The position numbers and the translations under genes are program-made. The notes beneath the pieces were generated by a model. That model was not told where the DNA came from, did no database searches, and saw nothing but the letters and a program-made list of their open reading frames with translations. 8,290 nt of DNA from an uncultured Dorea sp. (lineage in GTDB: Bacteria > Bacillota > Clostridia > Lachnospirales > Lachnospiraceae), in contig CAJTYU010000051.1 in the NCBI GenBank assembly GCA_910584095.1, positions 1 to 8,290 of the forward strand, read 5' to 3'. Below, one piece after another: positions 1 to 6,989 of the stretch. The number at the start of each line of letters is the position of its first letter. The stretch's first letter is position 1.

Positions 1-48
1 TATAATTTGCTTTTTTCTTTTAATCTCAATCATTCATAAAATGTTGCT
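1..48. other. AT-rich junction that interrupts the primase-helicase gene
   Basis: Bases 1-50 hold 11 G/C (22%), far below the roughly 45-50% of the adjoining operon. On the minus strand the primase-helicase frame loses family-like sequence at about base 47, directly after the residues LAPK, and stops at TGA 30-32. A minus-strand ORF beginning MIEIKRKK opens at ATG 29-31, which overlaps that stop (ATGA), and runs off the window. No continuation of the AAA+ domain is visible in the other minus frames, so a simple one-base frameshift here is unlikely. The base composition and broken domain suggest the end of an inserted element or a recombination boundary. I cannot identify the element: no terminal inverted repeat is recognisable, and the junction does not match the group II intron start GTGYG. 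Confidence 0.45.
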
Positions 49-1421
49 CTACACTTTGGCGCCAGTTTATCCATTGGTATAGACTTCCCCCTTAGGTTCC
101 AGATATCAATATTAGACAGATTCTCAGGCTTCCATCCAAGAGCCTGGTATACATCCTTAAAACGATGCAGGCAGCTCGCCCGGTCAAGCTCCAGATTCAC
201 ATATAACACCCTTCCCTGTGCGCAATGCCACTGGAACCATTTCCCCCCTTCTGCAATAGCGATGCACAGCTCGATTAGGGAAAAAGATTTTCCAGCTTTA
301 CTCGGTCCGGCTATCAGCATTTTGTGTCCCTGTCTTAATACATCTCCTATAAGGGGAGATGCCAGCTCCGGAAGCTTATCCCATACGCTTTCTAATGACT
401 CTGGATCAGGAAGGTCATCATTGATCCCTTCAATCCACTCGTACCATTCATCCCAGTTATCTTTTCCTATATCCGTATCAATAATATATTGCTTTTTACC
501 ATTCCGCTCCACTCCCGGCATCCTGGAAAGCCTGGACGGGTTCTTATTCTTTGTATCGACTTTCAGCCCATTCTTCTGGCAAACTGCATATAAGTAATCT
601 ATTCTTTCCTTATATTCCGTCTTGTTTGATGCATTAATCTTTACAATGGCATGGATGCTTTTGTTTCCGGAAAATACAAGACAGGCAACCGGAAGCTCCA
701 GTTCACGGATGATTGCATTCTGGATATCAAGCTCCACATCATCCGATTCAACAAGGGCATGACGGAAGTCTGTTACATTTTCATCTTTGCATCCATTCCC
801 ATCCAACGGATTATAACGGATCCATGCCCCGGCTTCCGGGTTATAATCACCCAAAACAGCACCAATATCACCATTACAATGGCTCAGCTTTTCTATCAGT
901 TCCCCGGCAGTCCGTTTAAAATTCCCTCTTTTGGGCTGCCAGCGTGTACCTTTCTCATCCGTCTGCTCCCAGCTGTTTGTCACATAGCCTACATTCTCAC
1001 CTGCCTCAAACAGCGTCTTAAGATACCGGATAATCTCAGATACCGGATTCCATGCTTTAGGTTCATGGAGCTCTTTTCCTTCTACCCGGTTTTTGTCAAC
1101 CACAACTCCCTCCATGCTGATATAATCATCTTCCCAGCTGAGGGGCTTCATCCCGAAGGACGGCTTCCACCCGCGGTCTATGGCAAGCTGTACAATAGTC
1201 CCGGCTGTCACAGGTGTAGAAGAGCCCCGGAACGACCTCCATTTTCTTTCGCATTCGCCTGCATGATATCTGCTTCCGTCGTTCCTGCTCCATTCATCCC
1301 ATACACCCAGGGGATAGCCCTCATGCTTTAAAGCCATCCCCACACTCAGCCATTCCTGATAGTCCAGCTCTGCCGGGTTCAGGTATCCAATTATCTCATG
1401 TAAATCTATCTGCTGTTCCAT
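30..1421 (-). CDS. Phage primase with RepA-like AAA+ helicase domain, C-terminally truncated
   Basis: Replication protein expected to prime and unwind phage DNA. Residues ~8-88 look like a PriCT-2 primase C-terminal module. Residues ~195-315 resemble an archaeo-eukaryotic primase core: an acidic DDVELD motif near 227, SGNKSIH at 251-257, and NPSRLSRMPG at 294-303. From ~355 an AAA_25/RepA-type ATPase begins, with Walker A GPSKAGKS at 372-379. The protein ends at residue 463, before any Walker B or sensor motif. Proteins of this architecture are usually several hundred residues longer, and the last seven residues (CRATFYE) do not fit the family. The ATG at 1421 is the only sensible start: an in-frame TAG lies two codons upstream, and a GGAGG sits in the end of the helicase gene, 14 nt away, which is rather far. 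ATPase function is probably lost, while the primase part could remain active. The domain names come from motif recognition only. Confidence 0.75.
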   Translation of the reverse strand: MEQQIDLHEIIGYLNPAELDYQEWLSVGMALKHEGYPLGVWDEWSRNDGSRYHAGECERKWRSFRGSSTPVTAGTIVQLAIDRGWKPSFGMKPLSWEDDYISMEGVVVDKNRVEGKELHEPKAWNPVSEIIRYLKTLFEAGENVGYVTNSWEQTDEKGTRWQPKRGNFKRTAGELIEKLSHCNGDIGAVLGDYNPEAGAWIRYNPLDGNGCKDENVTDFRHALVESDDVELDIQNAIIRELELPVACLVFSGNKSIHAIVKINASNKTEYKERIDYLYAVCQKNGLKVDTKNKNPSRLSRMPGVERNGKKQYIIDTDIGKDNWDEWYEWIEGINDDLPDPESLESVWDKLPELASPLIGDVLRQGHKMLIAGPSKAGKSFSLIELCIAIAEGGKWFQWHCAQGRVLYVNLELDRASCLHRFKDVYQALGWKPENLSNIDIWNLRGKSIPMDKLAPKCRATFYE

Positions 1422-1430
1422 ATGCTATAT

Positions 1431-3026
1431 CTATTCCTCCGGCACATACGTACTTGGATTGATGCCGGGTGGGACACTGCGCCACCCAAGTGACGCTATT
1501 CTTTTTATCATGTTATCCGCCGCCTTAAAACTCCATGTCCCCACATGCTGAAAACCATATCTCTCACTCTCTAAACAACGAATCTGCCTCGGCCTTGCGA
1601 GATTTTCTGCCTGTCTTTTCTGCAGCCTCTGTAATAATTTCGATGCTTTACCCGCATTATCAATCTCATCCGGCATGATTCCAAACTTTTCTAATGCCTG
1701 TTTCTGCTTATCGGAAGGCGGTGCCATTTCCCATCCGAATGCCGGAACATAGCCCGACAGATCCTCCGCCTGGATGCTCATCTCAAACTGGAGCGGGTCT
1801 ACCAGCTTCTTTTTCCTCCGCTTCATTTCCGCAAGCTGTTTCGCAAGGGCTTCCTCCCTCTGTGCAACAACATCCTCTGATGCCGTCTTTTCTGCTTCTT
1901 CAATATCCATAGGGTACCCTGCATCTTTTTCCAGGTTCTCCGTCATCTTCCTTGCAGTCTCTTCGCTTTCACAGATCAGATGCGCAGGATGGCACAGCTC
2001 ATGTCTCTCTGTATGCCACAGAAAATCCAGAAGGAGCAGATGCCCTTTTCCGGGGGCAAGCCTGGTACCGCGTCCTACCATCTGGCAGTACAGGCTCCGC
2101 ACCTTTGTCGGCCGGAGAACCACGATGCAGTCCACATCCGGGCAGTCCCATCCTTCCGTAAGCAGCATGGAATTACACAGAACGTTATATCTGTCGTCTG
2201 CAAAATCCTCCAGGATCTCTGCCCTATCCTTGCTCTCACCATTCACTTCTGCAGCCTGAAAACCGTTCTTATTCAAAATATCCCGGAATTTCTGGCTGGT
2301 CTTAACAAGGGGGAGGAATACAACCGTCTTTCTGTCCATACAGTACCGGCACATCTCTTCCGCTATTCTGTCAAGATATGGATCCAGCGCTGTCGCAATA
2401 TCCCCGGACTTAAAATCTCCTGCCTGGACACTTACAGCAGACATATCAATCTTGAGCGGTATTGTCACAGCCTGTATCGGCGACAGATATCCTTCCTTGA
2501 TTGCCTTTGGAAGCGTATACTCGTATGCCAGGCTCTCGAAAACTGTACCAAGGTTCTTCATGTCCCCCCTGTCCGGGGTTGCTGTCACTCCCAGCACTTC
2601 TGCGCCGGGAAAATGATCCAGAACCCTCTGATAGCTGTCAGAGGTGCTGTGGTGTGCCTCGTCAATAATAATGGTATCAAAATAATCCTCTGAAAACTGT
2701 CCAAGCCTTTTTTCACGCATCATGCTCTGCACCGAACCCACAACAATCCGAAACCAGCTCCCCATGCAGGTGCTTTCTGCCTTTTCTACTGCACAGCCAA
2801 GCCCTGTCGTTTTTGCTATCTTGTCCGCCGCCTGCTCTAAAAGTTCTCCCCTGTGTGCTAAAATCAATACGCGTTTTCCTTCCCTTACGCATTCTTCCGC
2901 TACTTTTGCAAACACAATGGTCTTCCCGCACCCGGTTGGGAGAACCAGAAGCGTCCTTTTGATGCCGGTTTCCCATTCCTTGAAAACAGCATCTTCCGCC
3001 TCCTGCTGATATGGTCTCAGCTCCAT
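1431..3026 (-). CDS. Phage DEAD/DEAH-box superfamily 2 helicase
   Basis: ATP-dependent DNA unwinding or remodelling enzyme of the SF2 ResIII/RadD-like type, part of the phage replication module. Counting from ATG 3026, the visible motifs are RPYQQEA near residue 4, Walker A PTGCGKT at ~30-36, DEAH at ~122-125, TATP at ~148-151, motif V around LTEGWDCPD at ~289, and motif VI QMVGRGTR at ~315-322. A basic KRRKKK stretch lies near 408. The C-terminal ~150 residues are helical and of unclear role. An in-frame TTG at 3027-3029 could start one codon earlier, but ATG 3024-3026 overlaps the upstream TGA by one base (TGATG), the usual coupled arrangement. The complete motif set suggests an active enzyme. 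It ends 9 bp before the primase start. Confidence 0.9.
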   Translation of the reverse strand: MELRPYQQEAEDAVFKEWETGIKRTLLVLPTGCGKTIVFAKVAEECVREGKRVLILAHRGELLEQAADKIAKTTGLGCAVEKAESTCMGSWFRIVVGSVQSMMREKRLGQFSEDYFDTIIIDEAHHSTSDSYQRVLDHFPGAEVLGVTATPDRGDMKNLGTVFESLAYEYTLPKAIKEGYLSPIQAVTIPLKIDMSAVSVQAGDFKSGDIATALDPYLDRIAEEMCRYCMDRKTVVFLPLVKTSQKFRDILNKNGFQAAEVNGESKDRAEILEDFADDRYNVLCNSMLLTEGWDCPDVDCIVVLRPTKVRSLYCQMVGRGTRLAPGKGHLLLLDFLWHTERHELCHPAHLICESEETARKMTENLEKDAGYPMDIEEAEKTASEDVVAQREEALAKQLAEMKRRKKKLVDPLQFEMSIQAEDLSGYVPAFGWEMAPPSDKQKQALEKFGIMPDEIDNAGKASKLLQRLQKRQAENLARPRQIRCLESERYGFQHVGTWSFKAADNMIKRIASLGWRSVPPGINPSTYVPEE

Positions 3027-3472
3027 CAAAACTTACCTGCTGTATATTGTCTTTTTGGCTGCGGAAGATAATCTTTTACATAGTTATATTTTTTCGTCGG
3101 GTCTTTTAGGCCGGGTTTTATTTCAATCCTTGCGCGTCCGGCTGCCCTGGGTACCAAATTCCAGTTGGGATGTACATTATTATCTGCATCCGCTTCAAAA
3201 CCAATGGAAATGAAAAATTGTGCTATTTTCCACTGCATCTTTTTATACAAAAGAAGATTTTCATTTATGATATATATTCCTTCCGGAGTTTCCACCCTTA
3301 ATTTCAACTCAGCCCTGGGGCATGCAGGTGCTTTTTCACTGCCATCAAACCAGCTTCGTTCAAAACTCTCAACAATAAAATCATAATCCCCTTCCGGAAG
3401 CAGGATGTAATCCTGCCCATTCTTAATTGGGTCATCCCAGCCCAATACTTCGCCTTTATACGCTTCACTCAT
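3026..3472 (-). CDS. DUF669 family phage protein (probable ssDNA-binding-like protein)
   Basis: A 148-residue protein that I recognise as DUF669 from its layout: an N-terminal LLPEGDYDFIVESFE strand pair, a charged middle with KLRVETPEG, and a C-terminal half ending in the KKYNYVKDYLPQP pattern. Members lie beside Sak4-type ATPases and SF2 helicases in many Firmicutes phages, and are often thought to act as a phage single-strand binding protein. That role is inferred from context, not from a catalytic motif. The ATG at 3472 has a strong GGAGG 8 nt upstream, inside the end of the preceding gene, and the two genes overlap by 8 bp. Its TGA overlaps the helicase ATG by one base, so the three genes are probably translationally coupled. 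Confidence 0.85.
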   Translation of the reverse strand: MSEAYKGEVLGWDDPIKNGQDYILLPEGDYDFIVESFERSWFDGSEKAPACPRAELKLRVETPEGIYIINENLLLYKKMQWKIAQFFISIGFEADADNNVHPNWNLVPRAAGRARIEIKPGLKDPTKKYNYVKDYLPQPKRQYTAGKF

Positions 3473-4667
3473 TTTTGTTACCTCCTACCTGTTCAAATGG
3501 TATTTCATACTTACTGCGGATTTCATTTATTATTTTCATGACCCCATGCCAGTCTGGAATCAATACTTGCTCAATATAGCCTTTCGGAATATTTACAAAC
3601 GGTGTCCCTCTTGGAAAAATTTTGCGAGAATATATTGCTTCCATAAGTTCTTCTTCCGATACAAGCTGTGTATACATCAAATCCCGGAGAGCCTTTGGTA
3701 TATATTCATTCAAGCTGAATGCCTCACTCTTCGATGCGTCTGGCTGTTTATCTGACCCGGGAGGGCTTTCCTTTCCGTTTTCACGCCTGTCTTCCTCAAT
3801 TATTTCTCCGGTCTGGAAGTCCACCTTTTCATCTGCATCCTTCGAGATGTTCATAAAATCACTGCCTGCCCCGGTTTCCGGTTTATGCGCCGGCGCATTT
3901 TTTTTCGGCTCAGGCTTCTCTGTCTCAGTCCGTACCCCATTCTGTTCGAGGACAGGCTGGATAACCCGGTAATCAAATTCACACTCTTCCGGAAGTCCGA
4001 ACCTGTTCTTTGCATCCCAGCAGGGGTGGTGCTGGGTATGCATTACCCGCTTTCCTCCTTGCGCCTTATGCTTCTTGCCGTCTTTATCAACCGCAACCGA
4101 ATACGTCTTATAATTAGCAAATAACAGCATGTCCGCCCATTCTTTAACCAGTGGAGAAGTCTGAGAAGATGTTTTCTTTCCGAGCTTCAATTCCCACCGG
4201 TCATAAGAACCCATTTCGTCCGGCTGCTCAAACTTCCGGATCTGGGCGTGCGCAGTAAGTACAACATGAATGCCAATTTCGATCAAATCCGATAACCGAT
4301 TTAGGAACCGGCCGAACTCTTCCTTTGTATAAACATAGCCGTTTCCATAGCCGAAATCTTCGATTCCCTTTTTATTATGCAGTGCGCAGATATGTTCTAC
4401 GCAGAGAAGCTCCGCCCAATCAATAGTGTCAATGACTAGGGTCTTGCACACTCCTGGATTATTTTTGACATACTCAATCGCTTCAAATAACATGTTCCAG
4501 CTTGTGGGACGCGGCAGCCTCGCCACGTCCATATCGTTGGTACTCCCTTCTGTATCAATAAAGACTGGATCCGGAAATCTTGATGCAAAGGTGGATTTAC
4601 CGATACCTTCTGGTCCGTAAATAACTACTTTCTTTGCCTTCTGTACCTTGCCCCTCGTAATCTCCAT
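3465..4667 (-). CDS. Sak4-like phage AAA ATPase (RecA-core recombinase type)
   Basis: Predicted ATPase of the phage nucleotide-binding/Sak4 group, a RecA/Rad51-core single-strand annealing or recombination protein. Walker A is GPEGIGKST at 18-26, Walker B TLVIDT at 76-81, and a TAHAQ sensor-like segment follows at 138-142. The core spans about residues 10-240. It is followed by a polar, low-complexity linker (~245-318, rich in E, K, D, P and G) and a separate folded-looking tail (~319-392). At 400 residues it is longer than the ~230-290 I expect for minimal Sak4 proteins. The ATG at 4667 overlaps the upstream TAA by one base (TAATG), with AGGTG 8 nt before it. Its neighbours, a DUF669 protein and an SMC-like ATPase, fit a strand-annealing recombination module. 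Confidence 0.82.
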   Translation of the reverse strand: MEITRGKVQKAKKVVIYGPEGIGKSTFASRFPDPVFIDTEGSTNDMDVARLPRPTSWNMLFEAIEYVKNNPGVCKTLVIDTIDWAELLCVEHICALHNKKGIEDFGYGNGYVYTKEEFGRFLNRLSDLIEIGIHVVLTAHAQIRKFEQPDEMGSYDRWELKLGKKTSSQTSPLVKEWADMLLFANYKTYSVAVDKDGKKHKAQGGKRVMHTQHHPCWDAKNRFGLPEECEFDYRVIQPVLEQNGVRTETEKPEPKKNAPAHKPETGAGSDFMNISKDADEKVDFQTGEIIEEDRRENGKESPPGSDKQPDASKSEAFSLNEYIPKALRDLMYTQLVSEEELMEAIYSRKIFPRGTPFVNIPKGYIEQVLIPDWHGVMKIINEIRSKYEIPFEQVGGNKNE

Positions 4668-5968
4668 TAAAATTCACCTGCTTTCCATGACGGCATAACC
4701 GGAACCTGGCTGACCGTATCCTGTTCCTTTTTTACATATCCATCCTCAATGATAATACTGCATTCATCTCCCGTGCTTACCCTTGTTGCTATCGCCTGTA
4801 ACCCTTCCTGCTCAAGCCACTGTCCAAACTCATTCAACGTCTGAAGGTCCATCTGCTCCAGCTTGTCCAGCAACACAAAACCACACTTCGGATTTAGTTT
4901 TCTGACAATGGCTGTTGAAACCTTCAGCCGGTCAGAACCAGACATGTTGTCCCACTGCTGTCCCTTATAAACTAATTCCCCATCCCTTACCGACAGTTCC
5001 GGAAGCGGCAGGTCTGCAGATTCCAGCAATGCATTCTTGGCCTTTCTGGTATTCTCAATCTTCTCAGAAAGTACCTCATACTGTCTCCGATATTCTCTCG
5101 CATCATCCTCCGCTTTATCTTTATCCAGATTTGCCCTAACTTTCCGATTGACCTCCTCAATATTGGCAATGCTCTCTTCCAGCTCAGCAGTAGATTCATC
5201 CTGAAGCCCTTCTGCGGACATAAGTGCAACCTGAAGATTTTCTTCCGCTTCTTTTAATTCAGCCTCCTTTTTCGCAAGCTGGTTCCGCATCTCGTCAGCT
5301 TCCTGCCTGAGGAACATCACTGACCGACGGTACTGCTCCGCATAGGCGCGTTTCCTCTGGTTTTCCCCGTTCTTTGCCAGAATATCCTGCTGCTTCCGTA
5401 TCAGGTCTGATGGGGACACCGGTGCTTCCGGCGCATCAGGATAATAAGGCTGTTCTTTTGCAAACTTTTCTTTCTGGTCTGCAATGCGCCCTGTATACAT
5501 CCGGTCATTATAGAGCTCCTTTTCTTCTTTTTCCAACACCGCAAGCTGGTCTCCAACACCTATGATCTGAAGCAGTATCTTCGCTTTTTCCTTTCCAGAA
5601 CTCTCCATGAACTTAGGAAGGTCAAGGGCAAGCTGTTCTACAAAATCATTTAGGAGCTGCTGCCCGCCCTTGCTGCCATTTGGATCCATTACTTTAAGCG
5701 AACTGTTCTTCCCTTTGCGTTCCACTACTAATCCATTACTCATTATAAAATGAAGATTGGGTGGGATAGCCGAGCCCTCCCTCTGTGCCTTGGTCGGGCG
5801 GTATTTATCGCCTCCAAGAGCCCAAGCTATAGAATCCAGCACCGAAGTCTTCCCTTGGTTATTATTACCTCCAACGATTGTCAGCCCGTTCTTAGACGGC
5901 TCTATCTTAACCGCTTTGATACGTTTGACATTTTCAATTTCCAGCCTGTTTATTTTTATACCATCCAC
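4667..5968 (-). CDS. SMC/SbcC-like phage AAA ATPase with short coiled coil
   Basis: ABC-type ATPase of the Rad50/SbcC/RecF-like group, likely a DNA-end or replication-associated factor. The N-terminal half carries Walker A GGNNNQGKTS at 33-42. A helical, charged coiled-coil stretch spans ~190-315, much shorter than in SbcC (433 residues in total). The C-terminal half has an ABC-signature-like NMSGSDRLKVS at 341-351 and a Walker B-like GFVLLDKLEQMD at 363-374. Lysine follows the Walker B aspartate where canonical ABC proteins have the catalytic glutamate; Glu371 may substitute, and this may be usual for the phage branch. The GTG start at 5968 is supported by AGGAGGT 9 nt upstream and by the upstream gene's TAA directly abutting it. 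The nearby ATG at 5962-5964 is out of frame. Confidence 0.83.
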   Translation of the reverse strand: MDGIKINRLEIENVKRIKAVKIEPSKNGLTIVGGNNNQGKTSVLDSIAWALGGDKYRPTKAQREGSAIPPNLHFIMSNGLVVERKGKNSSLKVMDPNGSKGGQQLLNDFVEQLALDLPKFMESSGKEKAKILLQIIGVGDQLAVLEKEEKELYNDRMYTGRIADQKEKFAKEQPYYPDAPEAPVSPSDLIRKQQDILAKNGENQRKRAYAEQYRRSVMFLRQEADEMRNQLAKKEAELKEAEENLQVALMSAEGLQDESTAELEESIANIEEVNRKVRANLDKDKAEDDAREYRRQYEVLSEKIENTRKAKNALLESADLPLPELSVRDGELVYKGQQWDNMSGSDRLKVSTAIVRKLNPKCGFVLLDKLEQMDLQTLNEFGQWLEQEGLQAIATRVSTGDECSIIIEDGYVKKEQDTVSQVPVMPSWKAGEF

Positions 5969-6085
5969 TTATTTTTTACCTCCTGCTTTTATCATTTGAC
6001 GATTCTCCTTTTCTACGATATAATTTAGTTGATGAATTTTCTTGAGCACCTGAGCTTGCCGGCTCTTAAAGGTGCTCTTTTTCAT
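5969..6085 (-). CDS. Small basic hypothetical phage protein (38 aa)
   Basis: Reads MKKSTFKSRQ to KAGGKK and stops at TAA 5969-5971. The ATG at 6083-6085 overlaps the TGA of the preceding 84-residue gene (ATGA), and its stop abuts the GTG of the SMC-like ATPase, so it fills exactly the gap between two genes. The product is strongly basic (about 10 Lys, plus Arg) and helical, so nucleic-acid contact is plausible, but I recognise no family. There is no strong Shine-Dalgarno (AGGA ~11 nt away), so translation would depend on coupling. The opposite strand carries a predicted antisense promoter and terminator hairpin inside this gene. The exact fit between neighbours is the main evidence that it is real. 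Confidence 0.6.
   Translation of the reverse strand: MKKSTFKSRQAQVLKKIHQLNYIVEKENRQMIKAGGKK
5978..5984 (-). promoter_or_regulatory. Ribosome-binding site for the GTG-started SMC-like gene
   Basis: AGGAGGT on the minus strand lies 9 nt before GTG 5966-5968, inside the last codons of the 38-residue gene. It decides for the GTG start, because the next in-frame Met is residue 76, after the Walker A motif. Confidence 0.7.
5996..6024 (+). promoter_or_regulatory. Predicted antisense promoter
   Basis: -35 TTGACG at 5996-6001 (5 of 6 consensus), a 17-bp spacer, and -10 TATAAT at 6019-6024 (6 of 6). It points rightward, against the early operon, and would start RNA at about 6031. It lies opposite the 3' half of the 38-residue gene. 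No + strand gene of credible size follows; a terminator-like hairpin does. Confidence 0.6.
6031..6082 (+). ncRNA. Predicted ~52-nt antisense RNA (OOP-like position)
   Basis: A near-consensus promoter (5996-6024) predicts a start at about 6031, and a perfect 8-bp hairpin with five U residues ends at 6082. Together they define a short RNA of about 52 nt. It is fully complementary to the first half of the 38-residue gene mRNA, just downstream of that gene's start codon, and lies upstream of the large replication/recombination genes. Lambda OOP RNA has the same kind of layout: short, terminated, and antisense to the gene before the replication genes. No sequence similarity to OOP is claimed. The transcript is a prediction from signals alone. 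Confidence 0.45.
6044..6082 (+). terminator. Rho-independent terminator-like hairpin, + strand
   Basis: GAGCACCT (6044-6051) pairs perfectly with AGGTGCTC (6070-6077). Between them GAGC and GCTC form a further 4-bp inner stem with a 6-nt loop and a 4-nt bulge. TTTTT at 6078-6082 follows directly on the + strand. On the minus strand the hairpin is followed by AAGAAAATT, so it should not end the leftward operon. Confidence 0.6.
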
Positions 6086-6336
6086 GTCCGAATACAGGTC
6101 CTATATCTGTCCCTGTTGACACTGAGAGTCAGTTTCTTATCCGTGCCTAGGTTACTCTCATAATGGTATGCCCCTTCCGCATACAAAACATCTGTTTCCG
6201 TGCTGTATATATCCTTTGGCATCCCGAGCAGTGTTATAGAAACCAAGTCCAGCTTCTCGCGCTTAGCGATCCGCTCTAGCGCATCAATATGCTCCTGCAT
6301 CTCAACGGCTATCTTCGCCCATCTTTCCTTGTCCAT
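6082..6336 (-). CDS. Hypothetical phage protein (84 aa)
   Basis: An 84-residue soluble protein beginning MDKERWAKIAVEMQ. The N-terminal ~30 residues look like a charged amphipathic helix (EHIDALERIAKREK). The rest looks like beta structure with several Tyr and Thr, and the end is basic (RDRYRTCIRT). I recognise no family and no catalytic motif. The ATG at 6336 has a GGAGGAGGTG stretch starting 14 nt upstream, giving a well-placed ribosome site, and lies 17 bp after the stop of the preceding gene. Its stop overlaps the ATG of the 38-residue gene. Position in the operon suggests an accessory early function, but nothing more can be said. Confidence 0.7.
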   Translation of the reverse strand: MDKERWAKIAVEMQEHIDALERIAKREKLDLVSITLLGMPKDIYSTETDVLYAEGAYHYESNLGTDKKLTLSVNRDRYRTCIRT

Positions 6337-6353
6337 CTCACACCTCCTCCAAC

Positions 6354-6653
6354 CTACTTTGTATTTAGTCCGATATAGAATCTTACTCTTTCTGCTGTTT
6401 TATCATCCTGCCCTTCACCAAGCACTTTCTCCAGCTCTTTATTAAAAGTATCCACGGTATCACTAAAGACATATAAATCTTTTAGCGTTCTCAAAACCTT
6501 AATCCTTTCATTTGACTCCTCCGTGAAGCAGTCATATCCAAGTAACTCCTTTGCTTCCTGCACTATTTTTAAGTCGGTTGAAATACTTTGGTATAATTTC
6601 CCCATCTGACTGCAATTCTTTAATTTGCAGGAAAGCTTCTCTTCACGCCCCAC
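6354..6653 (-). CDS. Hypothetical phage protein (99 aa, GTG start)
   Basis: A soluble, helical, charged protein beginning with GTG then GREEKLSCKLKNC. It has three Cys in the first ~40 residues and a Glu/Lys-rich C-terminal helix (FNKELEKVLGEGQDDKTAERV). I recognise no family. The frame stays open to 6725, but the earlier part runs inside the preceding membrane-protein gene and reads as Gly/Arg-rich shadow sequence. I place the start at GTG 6651-6653 because AAGGAGG (6661-6667) lies exactly 7 nt before it and the upstream gene's TGA (6656-6658) lies two bases away. A second GTG two codons upstream is too close to the same ribosome site. Confidence 0.65.
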   Translation of the reverse strand: MGREEKLSCKLKNCSQMGKLYQSISTDLKIVQEAKELLGYDCFTEESNERIKVLRTLKDLYVFSDTVDTFNKELEKVLGEGQDDKTAERVRFYIGLNTK

Positions 6654-6655
6654 TA

Positions 6656-6880
6656 TCACTCCTCCTTCCCGATCTCCGCCCCGGCCAGTCCCAGAGCAAT
6701 CCCGCATGCAATACAGGCCGTACACTGCAGTATGCTGTAATCCCCATTCTCACAGGCCCCGACAGAACCGAGTGCTATCGTTATTCCGGAAAAGATCAGC
6801 GCCTTAGCCATACACTCCCGGATTCGTTTTTCCAAAGCATGTCCATCCTTCCTACCGCCCTCAGGCGGTCTTTGTCTCAC
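6656..6880 (-). CDS. Small phage membrane protein, two hydrophobic segments
   Basis: About 74 residues. A basic N-terminal part (~1-24, several Arg/Lys) precedes two hydrophobic stretches: one near ALIFSGITIALGSVGA, and a second near CTACIACGIALGLAGA, which carries three Cys. The tail is short and charged (EIGKEE). This is consistent with a small integral membrane protein with both ends on one side of the membrane. No family is recognised. The start is debatable. ATG 6884-6886 directly abuts the GGAGG at 6887-6891, which is too close, whereas GTG 6878-6880 in the same frame lies 6 nt from it, so I prefer GTG. It overlaps the end of the 42-residue gene, and a small hairpin covers that overlap. 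Confidence 0.6.
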   Translation of the reverse strand: MRQRPPEGGRKDGHALEKRIRECMAKALIFSGITIALGSVGACENGDYSILQCTACIACGIALGLAGAEIGKEE

Positions 6881-6989
6881 CTGCATCCTCCACTGAATAA
6901 GTGATTTTAGCTTTTTCCTGTTCTTCCAGAAGAGATATTAGGACATCAATGATTTTCGGCATATCAAAATTTCTAAAATCTGCATCCAT
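6861..6989 (-). CDS. Small acidic phage protein (42 aa)
   Basis: Reads MDADFRNFDMPKIIDVLISL, then an LLEEQEKAKI helix and an acidic end. The pattern of a short N-terminus, a PKIIDVL helix and LLEEQE looks like a small phage early protein I have seen in Clostridia prophages, but I cannot name a family. It is acidic and soluble. The stop TGA at 6861-6863 lies in the loop of a 6-bp hairpin, about 20 nt inside the next gene. AAAGGAG (7004-7010) lies 14 nt from this ATG, longer than usual. A nearer ATG at 6997-6999 opens only an 8-residue ORF. Codon content favours the 42-residue frame. Confidence 0.5.
   Translation of the reverse strand: MDADFRNFDMPKIIDVLISLLEEQEKAKITYSVEDAGETKTA

Noticed and set aside
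651..1331. Long + strand open frame (226 codons) opposite the primase gene
   Set aside because: It is antisense to a clear domain-bearing gene, has no ribosome site, and its translation is low-quality (rich in Ile, Pro, Cys and His). It is a shadow of the minus-strand codon pattern.
1980..2693. Long + strand open frame (237 codons) opposite the helicase
   Set aside because: Fully antisense to helicase motifs, with no start signal and no recognisable domain.
6121..6133. Palindrome ACTGA GAG TCAGT, possible operator
   Set aside because: It lies inside the 84-residue gene away from any promoter -10 box. The preceding TTGACA has no -10 at the right distance, and the arms do not match the AACTNAGTT sites.
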